Below, one piece after another: positions 45,876 through 54,299 of a DNA stretch of 64,000 nt. Made by a program: the position numbers and the translations under genes. Source of the DNA: Syntrophobotulus glycolicus DSM 8271 (GTDB taxonomy: Bacteria > Bacillota > Desulfitobacteriia > Desulfitobacteriales > Syntrophobotulaceae); contig NC_015172.1 in the NCBI RefSeq assembly GCF_000190635.1, positions 1-64,000 of the forward strand. Reading direction: 5' to 3'. Numbering within the stretch: the stretch's first letter is position 1; every line of letters starts with the position of its first letter. The notes beneath the pieces are model-generated. The model had not been told where the DNA came from, ran no database searches, and saw nothing but the letters and a program-made list of their open reading frames with translations.

Positions 45876-48017
45876 GGGGGTGATTCCTCCTGTTCCTCAT
45901 GGATTATTCGCAAAAAATAAGCGATGCCACGGAGGACAAAGTCCACGCACGGTATCGCCACGCTGTTTCCAAGTGCCTTGTATCTGGCACTGTCCGATGC
46001 TCCCGGTATCAACGTCCAGCCATCAGGAAAGCCCTGGAGCCGCTCACATTCCAGAGGAGTAAGTCTGCGGATGAGGTTGCGTCCATTCTCTTTTACAAGA
46101 TTTTCGCTTCCGCCTCCGTTGTCGCCACCCTGGGCACGCAGAGTGGTACAGCCCTCCGCATAGTTGCCATATTGTGATTGGCCGAATACTTCAGGCTGAC
46201 AAATGAGATCGGTGGCATCCTTATGCTGCCTTGCACTTTGTGTGGCAACCACATCATTTTCGGAAAATTCATCGCTCCGCTGTCGGCTGAATACCGCATG
46301 GCGGTCGCTGGTGGTAATGGTATAGCTGATGTCCGGCTGACAGCCCAATCCGTTGCCGCCGTTCTCCGGCTCCCGGTCAATGGTGTTGCCAGCAATGCAG
46401 ATGGTTTCCTGCAAAATAGCACTTCCCACGAGCGGTACATTATTGCCGCCGGTACCATAGGTCGAGGTGACGGTAGGGGCTACCTCCAACGGTCCGTTAT
46501 ATCTGCAATCCTTGGCATGGTTATCAAACAGCACCGGCTGGTTGTTTCCGCTCATGCCTGCGCTGGCAGTGATGGTTGGGCAGATGCCGACGCCGATTTC
46601 TGCGCCTCCCTGCTGGGTCGCCATGACCAGCGGCTGGTGACCATGCTCCTGGGCGCGGAGCGTACCTGTGATGTCCTCCGTGCAGTGCATCTGGCTGCCG
46701 CCTTGATCGTTTAAGCAAAGCACGGATGGAGCAGTACCGGTTTTAATAGTGGGCGAACACTCTGACTGATAACCGATTCCTCTGGCCTCTGCGCTGGCAT
46801 TGCCGCAGAATCCTGCGGTAAGCACACAGGGATAGCCCTGTCCGGCCTGACCGCCGCCGCTGGTGATGGAGGTATGAACCTCCGGCGTGAGAAAACAATC
46901 GCCGTCACCTTTGCTGATAACTCCTGCCGCAAATAGAAGTCCTGCCGGGTTTCTTCCGCCGCCCCCGTCCGCTCCGGCAAGAGTGGGCGCCACACCCTCC
47001 GGCGTGAACACACGGCTTTGCTGGGTATCCCATCCGTTTAGACAGTTCGGCTGGGATATAAGGGGAGGATGACCTCCCATGTCTGCACGGAGCGTAGGGG
47101 TTACTTCCTCGGTGATATCCATTCGTTCTCCGCCATGGTCGTTTAAGCAGACCAATGGCTGCTGGGTGACAAAGGTCTGCATCTGCATATTGCGGGTTGC
47201 CAGCAGAGCGCCTGATATGCCGTCAAGATCAATCACCTCGTCCCGTTGGTTGACATGAAAAGCGCTGATTTTTTCAGCATCCGCCACAAAAGTCTGCTGT
47301 TTCATGCCGGGGCTGGCACCCAAGGCTCCGGCTACATCCTGGAGGTTCCGCACTTCATCACGCTGGTTGGCGGCAAAGGCTATCGCTGTTTTTTCCTCTG
47401 TCTGGATATACCCATGCCCGCCGCCTTCGCCGCCATAAAGAGAGGGCCATGTTCCAGTTTCCTCAAAGATGCGGCGGCTCTGCACATCCCATGGGGTCAG
47501 GCAAGCTCCGCCTGTATCGTCAGTGCCTCCTTGAGCTGGGGCGGCAGCTCCTTGCCCCTGGCTTCCGCTCTCCGCAATATCCCCAAACAGGCCGTCTTGC
47601 TTAAATAGTATTTCGGGTGCGGTTGTGCCTCCAAAATCTGCGACAAGGAAGATGCGACGGCGACGCTGGGCGACTCCCCAGAATTGAGCGTCCATGACAC
47701 GCCAAGCCAAGCTGAATTCAGTTCCCAATATGACAGCCCCAGCAGATTCCCAGCGCCCGGACTCAGGTCGAGGCACATCACAGGCACTGTACTTAATGCG
47801 GACGATCTCCTCGATGACCGCCCTGAAATCCTCGCCGTCTGCGGAGCTAAAGGCTCCGGGGACATTCTCCCAAACGAGGTATCGAGGTCGAATAAAGTGA
47901 GCTGGTACGTTTCGCTGCTCATCGGCTTTTCTCATCTCCTTTGCAATCCGTGTCTGCTCCATAAATAGACCAGAGCGTTCTCCGGCAAGTCCGGCACGCT
48001 GCCCAGCCACACTCAGG
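45851..48017 (-). pseudogene. cytosine-5 DNA methyltransferase, C-terminal part (split by RIT element)
   Basis: This frame continues the methyltransferase after its catalytic motif. It begins DLSVAGQRAGLAGERSGLF (motif IV end), then motif VI region VWENVPGAFSS, then motif VIII with QRRRRIFLVADF. After that comes a long insert of repeated degenerate units (such as LNDHGGERMDITEEVTPTLRA and LNDQGGSQMHCTEDITGTLRA), and at the end motifs IX-X with RRLTPLECERLQGFPDGW and YKALGNSVAIPC. The protein joined to its N-terminal part would have about 795 residues. The separated part cannot work alone because motif I and the nucleophile lie beyond the insertion. Confidence 0.85.
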
Positions 48018-48049
48018 TCCTGGTTATTCCGAATTCGGGATAACCAGGA
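48018..48049. repeat. 32-base near-perfect palindrome at the left RIT junction
   Basis: TCCTGG is followed by TTATTCCGAATTCGGGATAA and CCAGGA, so the two halves pair with one mismatch. The centre GAATTC and arm TTATCCCGAA recur in the terminal repeats. Only the left junction has it; the right end goes directly from the terminal repeat to the methyltransferase. It may be a recombinase site or a scar of integration. Confidence 0.8.
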
Positions 48050-48131
48050 TTATGCCGAGAAAATAGTTATCCCGAAGTTTAAGCCGTTGCCCTTGTAAAT
48101 AAAGGGGTTGTGGTCAAAAACTTCGGGATAA
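48044..48131 (+). repeat. RIT left terminal inverted repeat, 88 bases
   Basis: It starts CCAGGATTATGCCGAG and ends AAACTTCGGGATAA. It is the reverse complement of 51825-51911 apart from one substitution and one extra base near position 43-49. Inside it TTATCCCGAAGTTT and AAACTTCGGGATAA form an inverted pair, probably the recombinase binding sites. Confidence 0.9.
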
Positions 48132-48210
48132 TAGAATTGTGTTCATCGTTTAATTGCATAATAGAAAAGGCAGGTTTCATCTGACTATCTGAAAATGCGA
48201 GGTAAAACAA

Positions 48211-49824
48211 ATGGACACATTTAATTTGAAAGTGGCCGCCGAGCAGTCTCTAAGGCTACTGGAGAGGAGCGGCGCAAGCGCGAAAACAGTTAAAGGGTAT
48301 CGAGTTACAGGTTTTGGTGCAATTATTCGCCATTTCACCCGACAGGGTGTTATGGATGTGAACGCCGAAATGCTTGACGCTTTTGTGCTGGAACAGCGCG
48401 AACATTTTGAACAGGGTGAGTTTTCCGAATGGAAATGGCGGCTGGTCCGGCGTGGGAGTGAATTACTCAAACACTTTGCACAGACCGGTACAGCGGAGTT
48501 GACCGGACTCCGCCCTTGGAATCCTATTTTGAGAAAACCGCGCCAAAGTGTTGAACTGGACATGCCAACACCTGAACAACTGACCGACCCCGACGATCTT
48601 TTCGCACTGATTTGGCGAGTGAAGCAAGAGCTTCTCAAAGCGGGGCTGACGAAACGGACAGTGCGGCATTATACGGTCGAAGGAATGACAATCATCTTGC
48701 GCAGGCATACAGAGCAAGGACTGGCACACTATTCTGAATCACTGTCATCCGACATAGTGGCGGAAATACGAAGCAAATATGAGCAAGGTCTTACCTCACG
48801 GGTTTCATACCAGAACCTGCGCAAAGCGAGTTACCTTCTGGCTGAAATGTACCGAACCGGGGGCATTACTTTCTGCAAGATTCCAGATTGGGGGCAGCGC
48901 GAACCGGCTCCCGAATTTTCAGCCTTGCTTCTCCATTTCTGTGACAATGCTAACCGTACCGGCATACTTGCGGGCAGCACGGTCAAGACGGCTCGAAGCG
49001 CCATACGCACCTTTTTCTTTGAACTGGAAGCGCGTGGCAGGATATCCTTTGACGGCATCACTTTGGCAGAGGTCAGCGACACCATAACCCATATGGCAAC
49101 CCGATATACCAGCGGTCTGCACTCGGCCATCTTTTCCGTGCGGATATTTCTCCTGCATTTGTATGAAAACAATTTCACACCGGAGAACCTCAGCCTTGCG
49201 GTTCCTGAGATGGTCGCACGCAGAACTGTATTCCGAGAGGGTTTTACCGGCGACGAAACAGCGTGCCTGCTGGATGAACCAGATTTAGCAACGGCTGTCG
49301 GTAAGCGTGATTACGCCATGATGCTTTTGTCCGCCCAAACCGGCCTGCGCGCCTGTGATGTTGTAAATCTCAAACGGGAGGACATTGACTGGCGGGCCCG
49401 GGAGATTCGCATTGTTCAGCAGAAAACGAGAAAGCCGCTGAGTCTTCCTCTTGAACCTGAAAGCGGCAACGCAATTGCAGACTATCTGCTCCATGCCCGC
49501 CCAGAAAGTGATTTGCCGTATATTTTCCTGTGTCACACCGGCGCTCTGCGCCCCATTAACAACCGCAGCGCCAGCGCCCTTGTGACAAAGTACCTGCACC
49601 GCGCAAAAATTGCTTCAGATATTCCCCACCGGGGGTTCCATAGTTTCCGACGGGCGTTTGGAACCCGGTTGCTGCAAAACGAGATACCGCTTGAATTGCT
49701 TCGACAACTTTTGGGGCATTCAAAGATTGATTCGGCGAAACCGTATCTCTCCGTAGATGAGCAAGGCCTGAAAACCTGCGCTCTGGGGCTTGTGCCTTGC
49801 GAGAAGGTTGGTGATTTGGCATGA
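48211..49824 (+). CDS. ritA: RIT tyrosine recombinase A
   Basis: The 537-residue protein is the first and longest of the three recombinases. An extended N-terminal part holds two core-binding-like repeats (similar segments around residues 10-95 and 120-205, each with a KTVKGYRVT/KRTVRHYTVE start). The catalytic domain has Arg in AQTGLRACDVVNL near 374, HSFRRAFGTRLL near 475, LLGHSKID near 497 and tyrosine in KPYLSVDE near 508. ATGA overlap couples it to the second gene. Confidence 0.9.
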   Translation: MDTFNLKVAAEQSLRLLERSGASAKTVKGYRVTGFGAIIRHFTRQGVMDVNAEMLDAFVLEQREHFEQGEFSEWKWRLVRRGSELLKHFAQTGTAELTGLRPWNPILRKPRQSVELDMPTPEQLTDPDDLFALIWRVKQELLKAGLTKRTVRHYTVEGMTIILRRHTEQGLAHYSESLSSDIVAEIRSKYEQGLTSRVSYQNLRKASYLLAEMYRTGGITFCKIPDWGQREPAPEFSALLLHFCDNANRTGILAGSTVKTARSAIRTFFFELEARGRISFDGITLAEVSDTITHMATRYTSGLHSAIFSVRIFLLHLYENNFTPENLSLAVPEMVARRTVFREGFTGDETACLLDEPDLATAVGKRDYAMMLLSAQTGLRACDVVNLKREDIDWRAREIRIVQQKTRKPLSLPLEPESGNAIADYLLHARPESDLPYIFLCHTGALRPINNRSASALVTKYLHRAKIASDIPHRGFHSFRRAFGTRLLQNEIPLELLRQLLGHSKIDSAKPYLSVDEQGLKTCALGLVPCEKVGDLA

Positions 49825-50789
49825 CATACACGTTTGAAAGCCTTTTTGACAAGCGTCTGTGCGGGTTTGTACAGCAAAAGAATGCCGTCGGATTTCCGTA
49901 TAACGAATCGTTACGACTGCTGCGCGATTTCGACCGGTTCTGCCTTGACAGGTTCCCCTCTGAAACCGCTTTGACTAAAGAGATATGCTTGGCTTGGGCT
50001 GTCCGAAAGAATACGGAGGGCAACAATACTTTTCGCAATCGCTTAATGCCGGTCAGGGAATTTGCTCGTTACCTAAACCGTTGCGGGGAACCGGCCTTTG
50101 TGCTCCATCCCAATTTCGCAAAGAAAGGTCAGCGGCACATCCCACACATTTACAGCGAGGAAGAAATCGCTGAACTATGGGATGTTTTAGACCATCTGCG
50201 GCCGCGCAAGGGCTATCCTATCCGCCATTTTGTTCTTCCAACGCTTGTCCGGCTATTGTATTGCTGTGGCCTGCGCCCCTGCGAGGCCCGAAAACTCCGG
50301 ACTGCCGATGTGGATTTGGAAAAGGGACGCTTGGAGATTATGGAAAGTAAGGGTCACAAAAGCCGCATTGTGATGATAGCGGATGATGTTGTTGAAATGT
50401 GCAGGCGATATGATGAAATTGTTTCACGGCTTATGCCGGGACGTGAGCTGTTCTTTCCCAATTCCGATGGAAATCTGTACACCAAAGAGTGGCTGGAAAA
50501 GACATTTCGCATTGCTAAAGCCAAAGCAGGAATCGGAGCATCCGGTGAGCATTCCCCCAGACTTTATGACTTCCGGCACACATTCGCGACGCACCGTCTG
50601 TACCAGTGGATGCGTGATGGCAAGGACGTAACCGCCATGCTGCCGTATCTAAGCGCGTATATGGGCCACACGCAGTTAAGCGACACATATTACTATATCC
50701 ACTTGGTTCCGGGCCTGTTTGAAAAAATGGCGGGGTTTGACTATTCAGCGTCAGAACATCTTTTGCCGGAGGTGGAGTGCGATGAATGA
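49821..50789 (+). CDS. ritB: RIT tyrosine recombinase B
   Basis: The 322-residue protein has the integrase catalytic set: CCGLRPCEARKLR near residue 150, KGHKSRIVMI (beta-hairpin lysine) near 182, LYDFRHTFATHRL near 253, MGHTQLSDTYYYIHL with the tyrosine near 295. Its ATG overlaps the ritA stop and its end overlaps ritC by eight bases, so the three are made from one message. Presumably it acts in a complex with the other two. Confidence 0.9.
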   Translation: MTYTFESLFDKRLCGFVQQKNAVGFPYNESLRLLRDFDRFCLDRFPSETALTKEICLAWAVRKNTEGNNTFRNRLMPVREFARYLNRCGEPAFVLHPNFAKKGQRHIPHIYSEEEIAELWDVLDHLRPRKGYPIRHFVLPTLVRLLYCCGLRPCEARKLRTADVDLEKGRLEIMESKGHKSRIVMIADDVVEMCRRYDEIVSRLMPGRELFFPNSDGNLYTKEWLEKTFRIAKAKAGIGASGEHSPRLYDFRHTFATHRLYQWMRDGKDVTAMLPYLSAYMGHTQLSDTYYYIHLVPGLFEKMAGFDYSASEHLLPEVECDE

Positions 50790-51807
50790 TTTTTTTAATA
50801 CCATCAGAAGTTTTCTGTTGGAGTATCTGCCCAACCAAAGATGCTTTAGCGAAAATACGGTTCGATCCTACCGCCAGGCGCTGAATCTATTCATTTTGTA
50901 TTTGCGGACGGAACAAAGGATGTCCGTTAAGCAAATACGATTTGATGCCATGAACAGAGAAATGATTTTGAATTTTCTTGATTGGCTGGAAAATGACCGG
51001 CACTGCGGCGTCAATACCCGAAACCAACGGCTTATGGTATTGCGCTCATTTTTTAATTACGCCGGGGAGCTCGACTGCACGCAGATTGCATTAAGCGTAA
51101 CCGTCCAGAATATTCCGATTAAAACTCCGCAAAGCAAGGTGGTAGAGTATCTGTCGGAAACAGCGTTGGAGGTTTTACTGAAACAGCCATATCCGACAAA
51201 ACGAACCGGGTTGCGCAACCTGTTTTTTATGGTGCTGATGTATGATACAGCCGCGCGTTGCGGTGAACTTTTGGACATGAAGGTTCGTGATCTGCGCGTT
51301 AAGGTTCAGCATCCCATTGCCTATTTGCACGGCAAAGGAAACAAGACCCGCACGGTACCTTTGCTTACCGGAACAGTTCAGCATTGTGAGCGATATTTGC
51401 GTACATTCCATACCAATGAACCGGCGGACAGTGAAAAACCTTTATTCTACACCGTTATTCATGGAATACAGCAGCCTATGTCCGCAGATACGGTGGCGCT
51501 GTTTCTGAAAAAATACGGAGATTTGGCTTGCCGTGCCTGCCCGGAGGTCCCGCCACATATCCATGCGCATATGCTCAGGCATACCAGAGCAATGCACCTG
51601 TACCACCAAGGAATGCCGATGATGTTGCTTTCTGAATATCTCGGTCATGCCAGTGAAGAAACAACCAAAGTATATGCTTACGCAGATACCGAAATGAAGC
51701 GCGCGGCGATTAACAAAGCTGAGATCGTTCGAGGTAACGCTCCGCCACCCGTGCCGGTTTGGGTTGACGATGAGGACATGATTCTCAAATTATCTGGCTT
51801 AATCTAA
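50782..51807 (+). CDS. ritC: RIT tyrosine recombinase C
   Basis: The 341-residue protein has an N-terminal SAM-like domain (CFSENTVRSYRQALNLF), then TAARCGELLDMKVRDL near residue 155 with the first Arg, KGNKTRTVPL near 187, HMLRHTRAMHLY near 262 and YLGHASEETTKVYAY with the tyrosine near 297. The ATG at 50782 has GGAGGTGG before it; longer frames back into ritB are unlikely. The gene ends 17 bases before the right terminal repeat. Confidence 0.9.
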   Translation: MNDFFNTIRSFLLEYLPNQRCFSENTVRSYRQALNLFILYLRTEQRMSVKQIRFDAMNREMILNFLDWLENDRHCGVNTRNQRLMVLRSFFNYAGELDCTQIALSVTVQNIPIKTPQSKVVEYLSETALEVLLKQPYPTKRTGLRNLFFMVLMYDTAARCGELLDMKVRDLRVKVQHPIAYLHGKGNKTRTVPLLTGTVQHCERYLRTFHTNEPADSEKPLFYTVIHGIQQPMSADTVALFLKKYGDLACRACPEVPPHIHAHMLRHTRAMHLYHQGMPMMLLSEYLGHASEETTKVYAYADTEMKRAAINKAEIVRGNAPPPVPVWVDDEDMILKLSGLI

Positions 51808-51824
51808 TGAAATACCCAATATTG

Positions 51825-51911
51825 TTATCCCGAAGTTTTTGACCACAACCCCTTTATTTACAAGGCAATGGCTTAAACTTCGGGATAACTATTTTCTCGG
51901 CATAATCCTGG
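51825..51911 (-). repeat. RIT right terminal inverted repeat, 87 bases
   Basis: Read on the minus strand it starts CCAGGATTATGCCGAG and ends AAACTTCGGGATAA, matching the left repeat except for one substitution and one missing base. The methyltransferase N-terminal part follows directly. Confidence 0.9.
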
Positions 51912-52126
51912 CATGGGCTGCCCCCGCAGATCACATCCACAAGAGGCAATGCCGCTCCGTCAAGTTTTGTGATATCTCCGACATGGAGCATTTCAGGAAA
52001 TCGGATTTTTGTCACTTCAATGGGAAAGGCTTCGATTTCACTTGCCCATAAGGGGGTGATTCCATTGTGGACAGCAACAAGCGGGAAGCCTCCGATCCCA
52101 TCGAAGAGGCTCCCCATCGTCATCAT
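51912..52126 (-). pseudogene. cytosine-5 DNA methyltransferase, N-terminal part (split by RIT element)
   Basis: The first 74 codons carry motif I GSLFDGIGGFPL (AdoMet binding), a motif II-III region PLWASEIEAFP and motif IV ICGGSPCQD with the catalytic Cys. From there the frame runs into the RIT end (AEKIVIPKFKPL) and stops. Removing the element between the CCAGGA copies would join PCQD to LSVAGQRAG and restore the gene. The start ATG overlaps the DUF4406 gene stop by one base, showing that the gene belongs to the transfer operon. Confidence 0.88.
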
Positions 52127-52509
52127 CAGACCATCCTCATAGCCTGTTCGGGAGCCTCGGCCGGTACATTGTTTTTTACTCTGCCTATGGCAAAGCCGTT
52201 TTCCTGTTCCATTACCCGGCGTACCGGGATTCCGAGTCTGCCCGCTTCCTCGATTTCAAGGTGCATTCCGAGTGAGATATGGTCGCCGTAGCACCATAAC
52301 TCATCACAACGGGACAACATGGCGATTCCCATGTCAAGCCCAAGCTGACGCTGTTCCGGCTGATGTTCGTCCAGAATGGTGGGGTATAGCAAATGGGGCG
52401 CAAAAAAAGCGTACCCCTCGTTCATTACATGATGGCACGCTTTCTTGGCAAACTCGGTATTCTTTTCGATGTCCCCGGCGTAGGGGGACGCCATATAAAT
52501 CAATTTCAT
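52126..52509 (-). CDS. DUF4406 nucleoside deoxyribosyltransferase-like protein
   Basis: The 127-residue protein has the DUF4406 pattern: KLIYMASPYAGDIEKNTEFA at the N-terminus (phosphate/sugar loop), FAPHLLYP near 43, and DELWCYGDHISLGMHLEIEE near 72 with a possible catalytic Glu. Relatives of this Rossmann-like fold cleave or exchange nucleosides and nucleotides. On ICEs they often stand beside DNA methyltransferases, as here. The substrate is unknown. The ATG at 52509 follows AGAAAGGA and lies downstream of the VirB6-like gene, which it overlaps at 52529 only in longer frames. Confidence 0.75.
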   Translation of the reverse strand: MKLIYMASPYAGDIEKNTEFAKKACHHVMNEGYAFFAPHLLYPTILDEHQPEQRQLGLDMGIAMLSRCDELWCYGDHISLGMHLEIEEAGRLGIPVRRVMEQENGFAIGRVKNNVPAEAPEQAMRMV

Positions 52510-52528
52510 GGCCTTTTTCCTTTCTGCG

Positions 52529-53434
52529 TTATTTCGGTGCAACCGCCTGCACCACAGTTCGGGTGGTGTTCACAGCGGCCTGCGCCGTGTACACGGCACT
52601 CATCACATTAGCCTTTGTGCTGGTGTCCAGCCCAAAAGCTCCAGCGATTCTTGGCACTTCCCCTGCGGAAAGCATCAGCCCAAGCCCCAGCAGGGCGTGG
52701 GTTCTCAGGACCATAAGCCCTGCGGCAAGGATGGTTGCCTGCAAAAATGTGGTGAGGCACAGACCGATGATCTGCTTGCACCACTGTGTAAATCCGTCAA
52801 TGTAACCGCGAGGAACGGAAAACATATACAGGCTGCCTACAGCAATCTGGATCAGCAAAATGCCCCCACGTTTTAAATTGGCAAAAAAAACTTTAATGAC
52901 CGAGTATCCCATCATGATAATCAGGAAAAGCATCATGATGGGGTTTGTGATGCCCGACAGCCCTCCAAAGATACCGGAGCCCATAGCACCGCCCAGGTCT
53001 GACGAGCTGCCAAGCTCTGCTATGATGTTCCCCGCAAGGTCACCGAAGCTGCTTCCGTAGCCGGTGATTCCTGCCGTGAGGCTGCTCTGGAGATTGACCG
53101 AGAGCTTGAACAGCTCCACCGGTAAGATGGTAAAAAGGGACACCGCCATAAAGCCTTTGATGGCGTTTAAGGCGGCGTCTTTTATGCTGCCCCGGCCGTG
53201 CTGGTACTCGATTCCGGTTTCAAACACCGACACCACAAGCCCGGTCCCGTACAGCGCCCAAGCCAGATAAGAGAAAAACAGGACGATGGACTGTACCCAT
53301 TCCATAGAGAACAGCTCCACGCCCATATTTCCCATTTGTGCAAAAAAGTCAGCAAGAAAGCCAACCACTTGTCCGTAGAGCCATTCGATGATCTGATCCA
53401 TCACGGTTCCGAGGACAAAATCCCATATAAACAT
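52529..53434 (-). CDS. VirB6/TrbL-like conjugation membrane protein
   Basis: The 301-residue protein has about six membrane segments (SIVLFFSYLAWALYGTGLVV near residue 50; FMAVSLFTILPVELFKL near 96; PIMMLFLIIMMGYSVIKVFF near 170; ILLIQIAVGSLYMFSVP near 198; FLQATILAAGLMVL near 238) and a polar C-terminus. This is the layout of the inner-membrane VirB6/TrbL pore component. GGAGGTGA lies eight bases before the ATG at 53434. It neighbours the pilin-like DUF3852 gene. Confidence 0.85.
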   Translation of the reverse strand: MFIWDFVLGTVMDQIIEWLYGQVVGFLADFFAQMGNMGVELFSMEWVQSIVLFFSYLAWALYGTGLVVSVFETGIEYQHGRGSIKDAALNAIKGFMAVSLFTILPVELFKLSVNLQSSLTAGITGYGSSFGDLAGNIIAELGSSSDLGGAMGSGIFGGLSGITNPIMMLFLIIMMGYSVIKVFFANLKRGGILLIQIAVGSLYMFSVPRGYIDGFTQWCKQIIGLCLTTFLQATILAAGLMVLRTHALLGLGLMLSAGEVPRIAGAFGLDTSTKANVMSAVYTAQAAVNTTRTVVQAVAPK

Positions 53435-53631
53435 TTGGAAGTTCACCTCCTTCGAGACATAAAAAATCACACCGTAGCAAGGCACACGGTGTGTTCATTC
53501 ATCTCGGTTAATAAATTTCGAGCAATGATTTTTATTTGAGTAAAGCTCAAAAACAACTTGACAATCAGCTCTTTCAGAGTTTCAATACCACACAACGGTG
53601 GCCGCCGAAATAATCTTAGGAGGTCAATTGC

Positions 53632-53799
53632 ATGGCAGATTACAAAAAAATGTACGATTCGCTGTTCAATGATGTGACGGACGCGATATCGTTGCTTCAG
53701 CGCGCACAGCAAAAAACGGAGGAGCTTTTTATCTCTGGCGATGATGGCATCGTACTTGAGATTAGAAAAGAATCCGGGCCTGAGGGCGAAAAAGAATAG
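53632..53799 (+). CDS. small protein on the opposite strand, 55 residues
   Basis: ATG at 53632 follows AGGAGG with eight bases between. The product starts MADYKKMYDSLFNDVTDAIS and has a helix with LLQRAQQKTEELF and an acidic tail. A strong terminator follows 17 bases after the stop, and TTGACA occurs upstream near 53557. It is the only plus-strand gene in the transfer region outside the RIT element, so it is independently transcribed. I do not recognise a function; the length and charge would suit a small regulator or anti-silencing factor. Confidence 0.7.
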   Translation: MADYKKMYDSLFNDVTDAISLLQRAQQKTEELFISGDDGIVLEIRKESGPEGEKE

Positions 53800-53816
53800 C
53801 GGAATCATTTTGTAAA

Positions 53817-53853
53817 GTAAGGAGAGTGGCACGAGCTGCTCTCCTTACTTTTC
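53817..53853 (+). terminator. terminator after the 55-residue gene
   Basis: A perfect stem GTAAGGAGAG (53817-53826) with CTCTCCTTAC (53839-53848), followed by TTTTC. Confidence 0.75.
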
Positions 53854-53890
53854 TGATGTAAACACCATCATGCATAATCGGAACACCTTA

Positions 53891-54229
53891 CTACATCCCC
53901 AAAATCGTCCAGATGTAAGTCGGAGCCGTAAGGGTGAACACCAAACAGGCGAACAAAATCGCCGGAGCCGCCCACTCAAACTGACCATGCTTTCGATAAT
54001 CAAAGTACGCCATCCCTAATTTTGCAAAGAAAAACACCGCCAGAATGAGGTCGATTGCGGGAAACACCACCTTGTTGACCACCGTCTTAATCTGCCCGGA
54101 GGCGTCATTCCATGTGCCCTCAATAGCTCCCGCAACATCGCCATTTGCCGCAAAAGCGGTTGTGCTGAAGAACATGGTTACCATGAGGACGAGGATAAGC
54201 ATAAGAGCAATTTTCTTATACCTTTTCAT
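53891..54229 (-). CDS. DUF3852 (Maff2-type) pilin-like membrane protein
   Basis: The 112-residue protein has a signal peptide (KRYKKIALMLILVLMVTMFF...AFA, cut near residue 27) and two membrane segments (VFPAIDLILAVFFFAKLGMAYF and WAAPAILFACLVFTLTAPTYIW). The size and form are those of VirB2/TrbC-like subunits; Maff2-type proteins are constant members of Tn1549-type transfer regions. It lies upstream of the VirB6-like gene, separated by the 55-residue gene on the other strand. Confidence 0.82.
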   Translation of the reverse strand: MKRYKKIALMLILVLMVTMFFSTTAFAANGDVAGAIEGTWNDASGQIKTVVNKVVFPAIDLILAVFFFAKLGMAYFDYRKHGQFEWAAPAILFACLVFTLTAPTYIWTILGM

Positions 54230-54299
54230 AAAAACCACCTTTCTAAAAGTTAAGAAAAGGCCGCAGAATTGCTCCTGCAGCCTTGTTCTTTTTCTGTAT

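Larger units (their letters stand above)
48018..51911 (+). mobile_element. RIT (recombinase-in-trio) element
   Basis: Three overlapping plus-strand tyrosine-recombinase genes are enclosed by 87/88-base terminal inverted repeats, the defining layout of RIT elements. CCAGGA (seen as TCCTGG on the plus strand) lies at both junctions with the split methyltransferase gene. The left side also has a 20-base sequence absent from the right. All three recombinases keep their catalytic residues, so the element looks able to move. The surrounding ICE genes run on the other strand. Confidence 0.88.

Noticed and set aside
45851-48010. An intact methyltransferase gene starting at the GTG at 48010
   Set aside because: It lacks the AdoMet motif I and the catalytic Pro-Cys-Gln, which lie beyond the RIT element.
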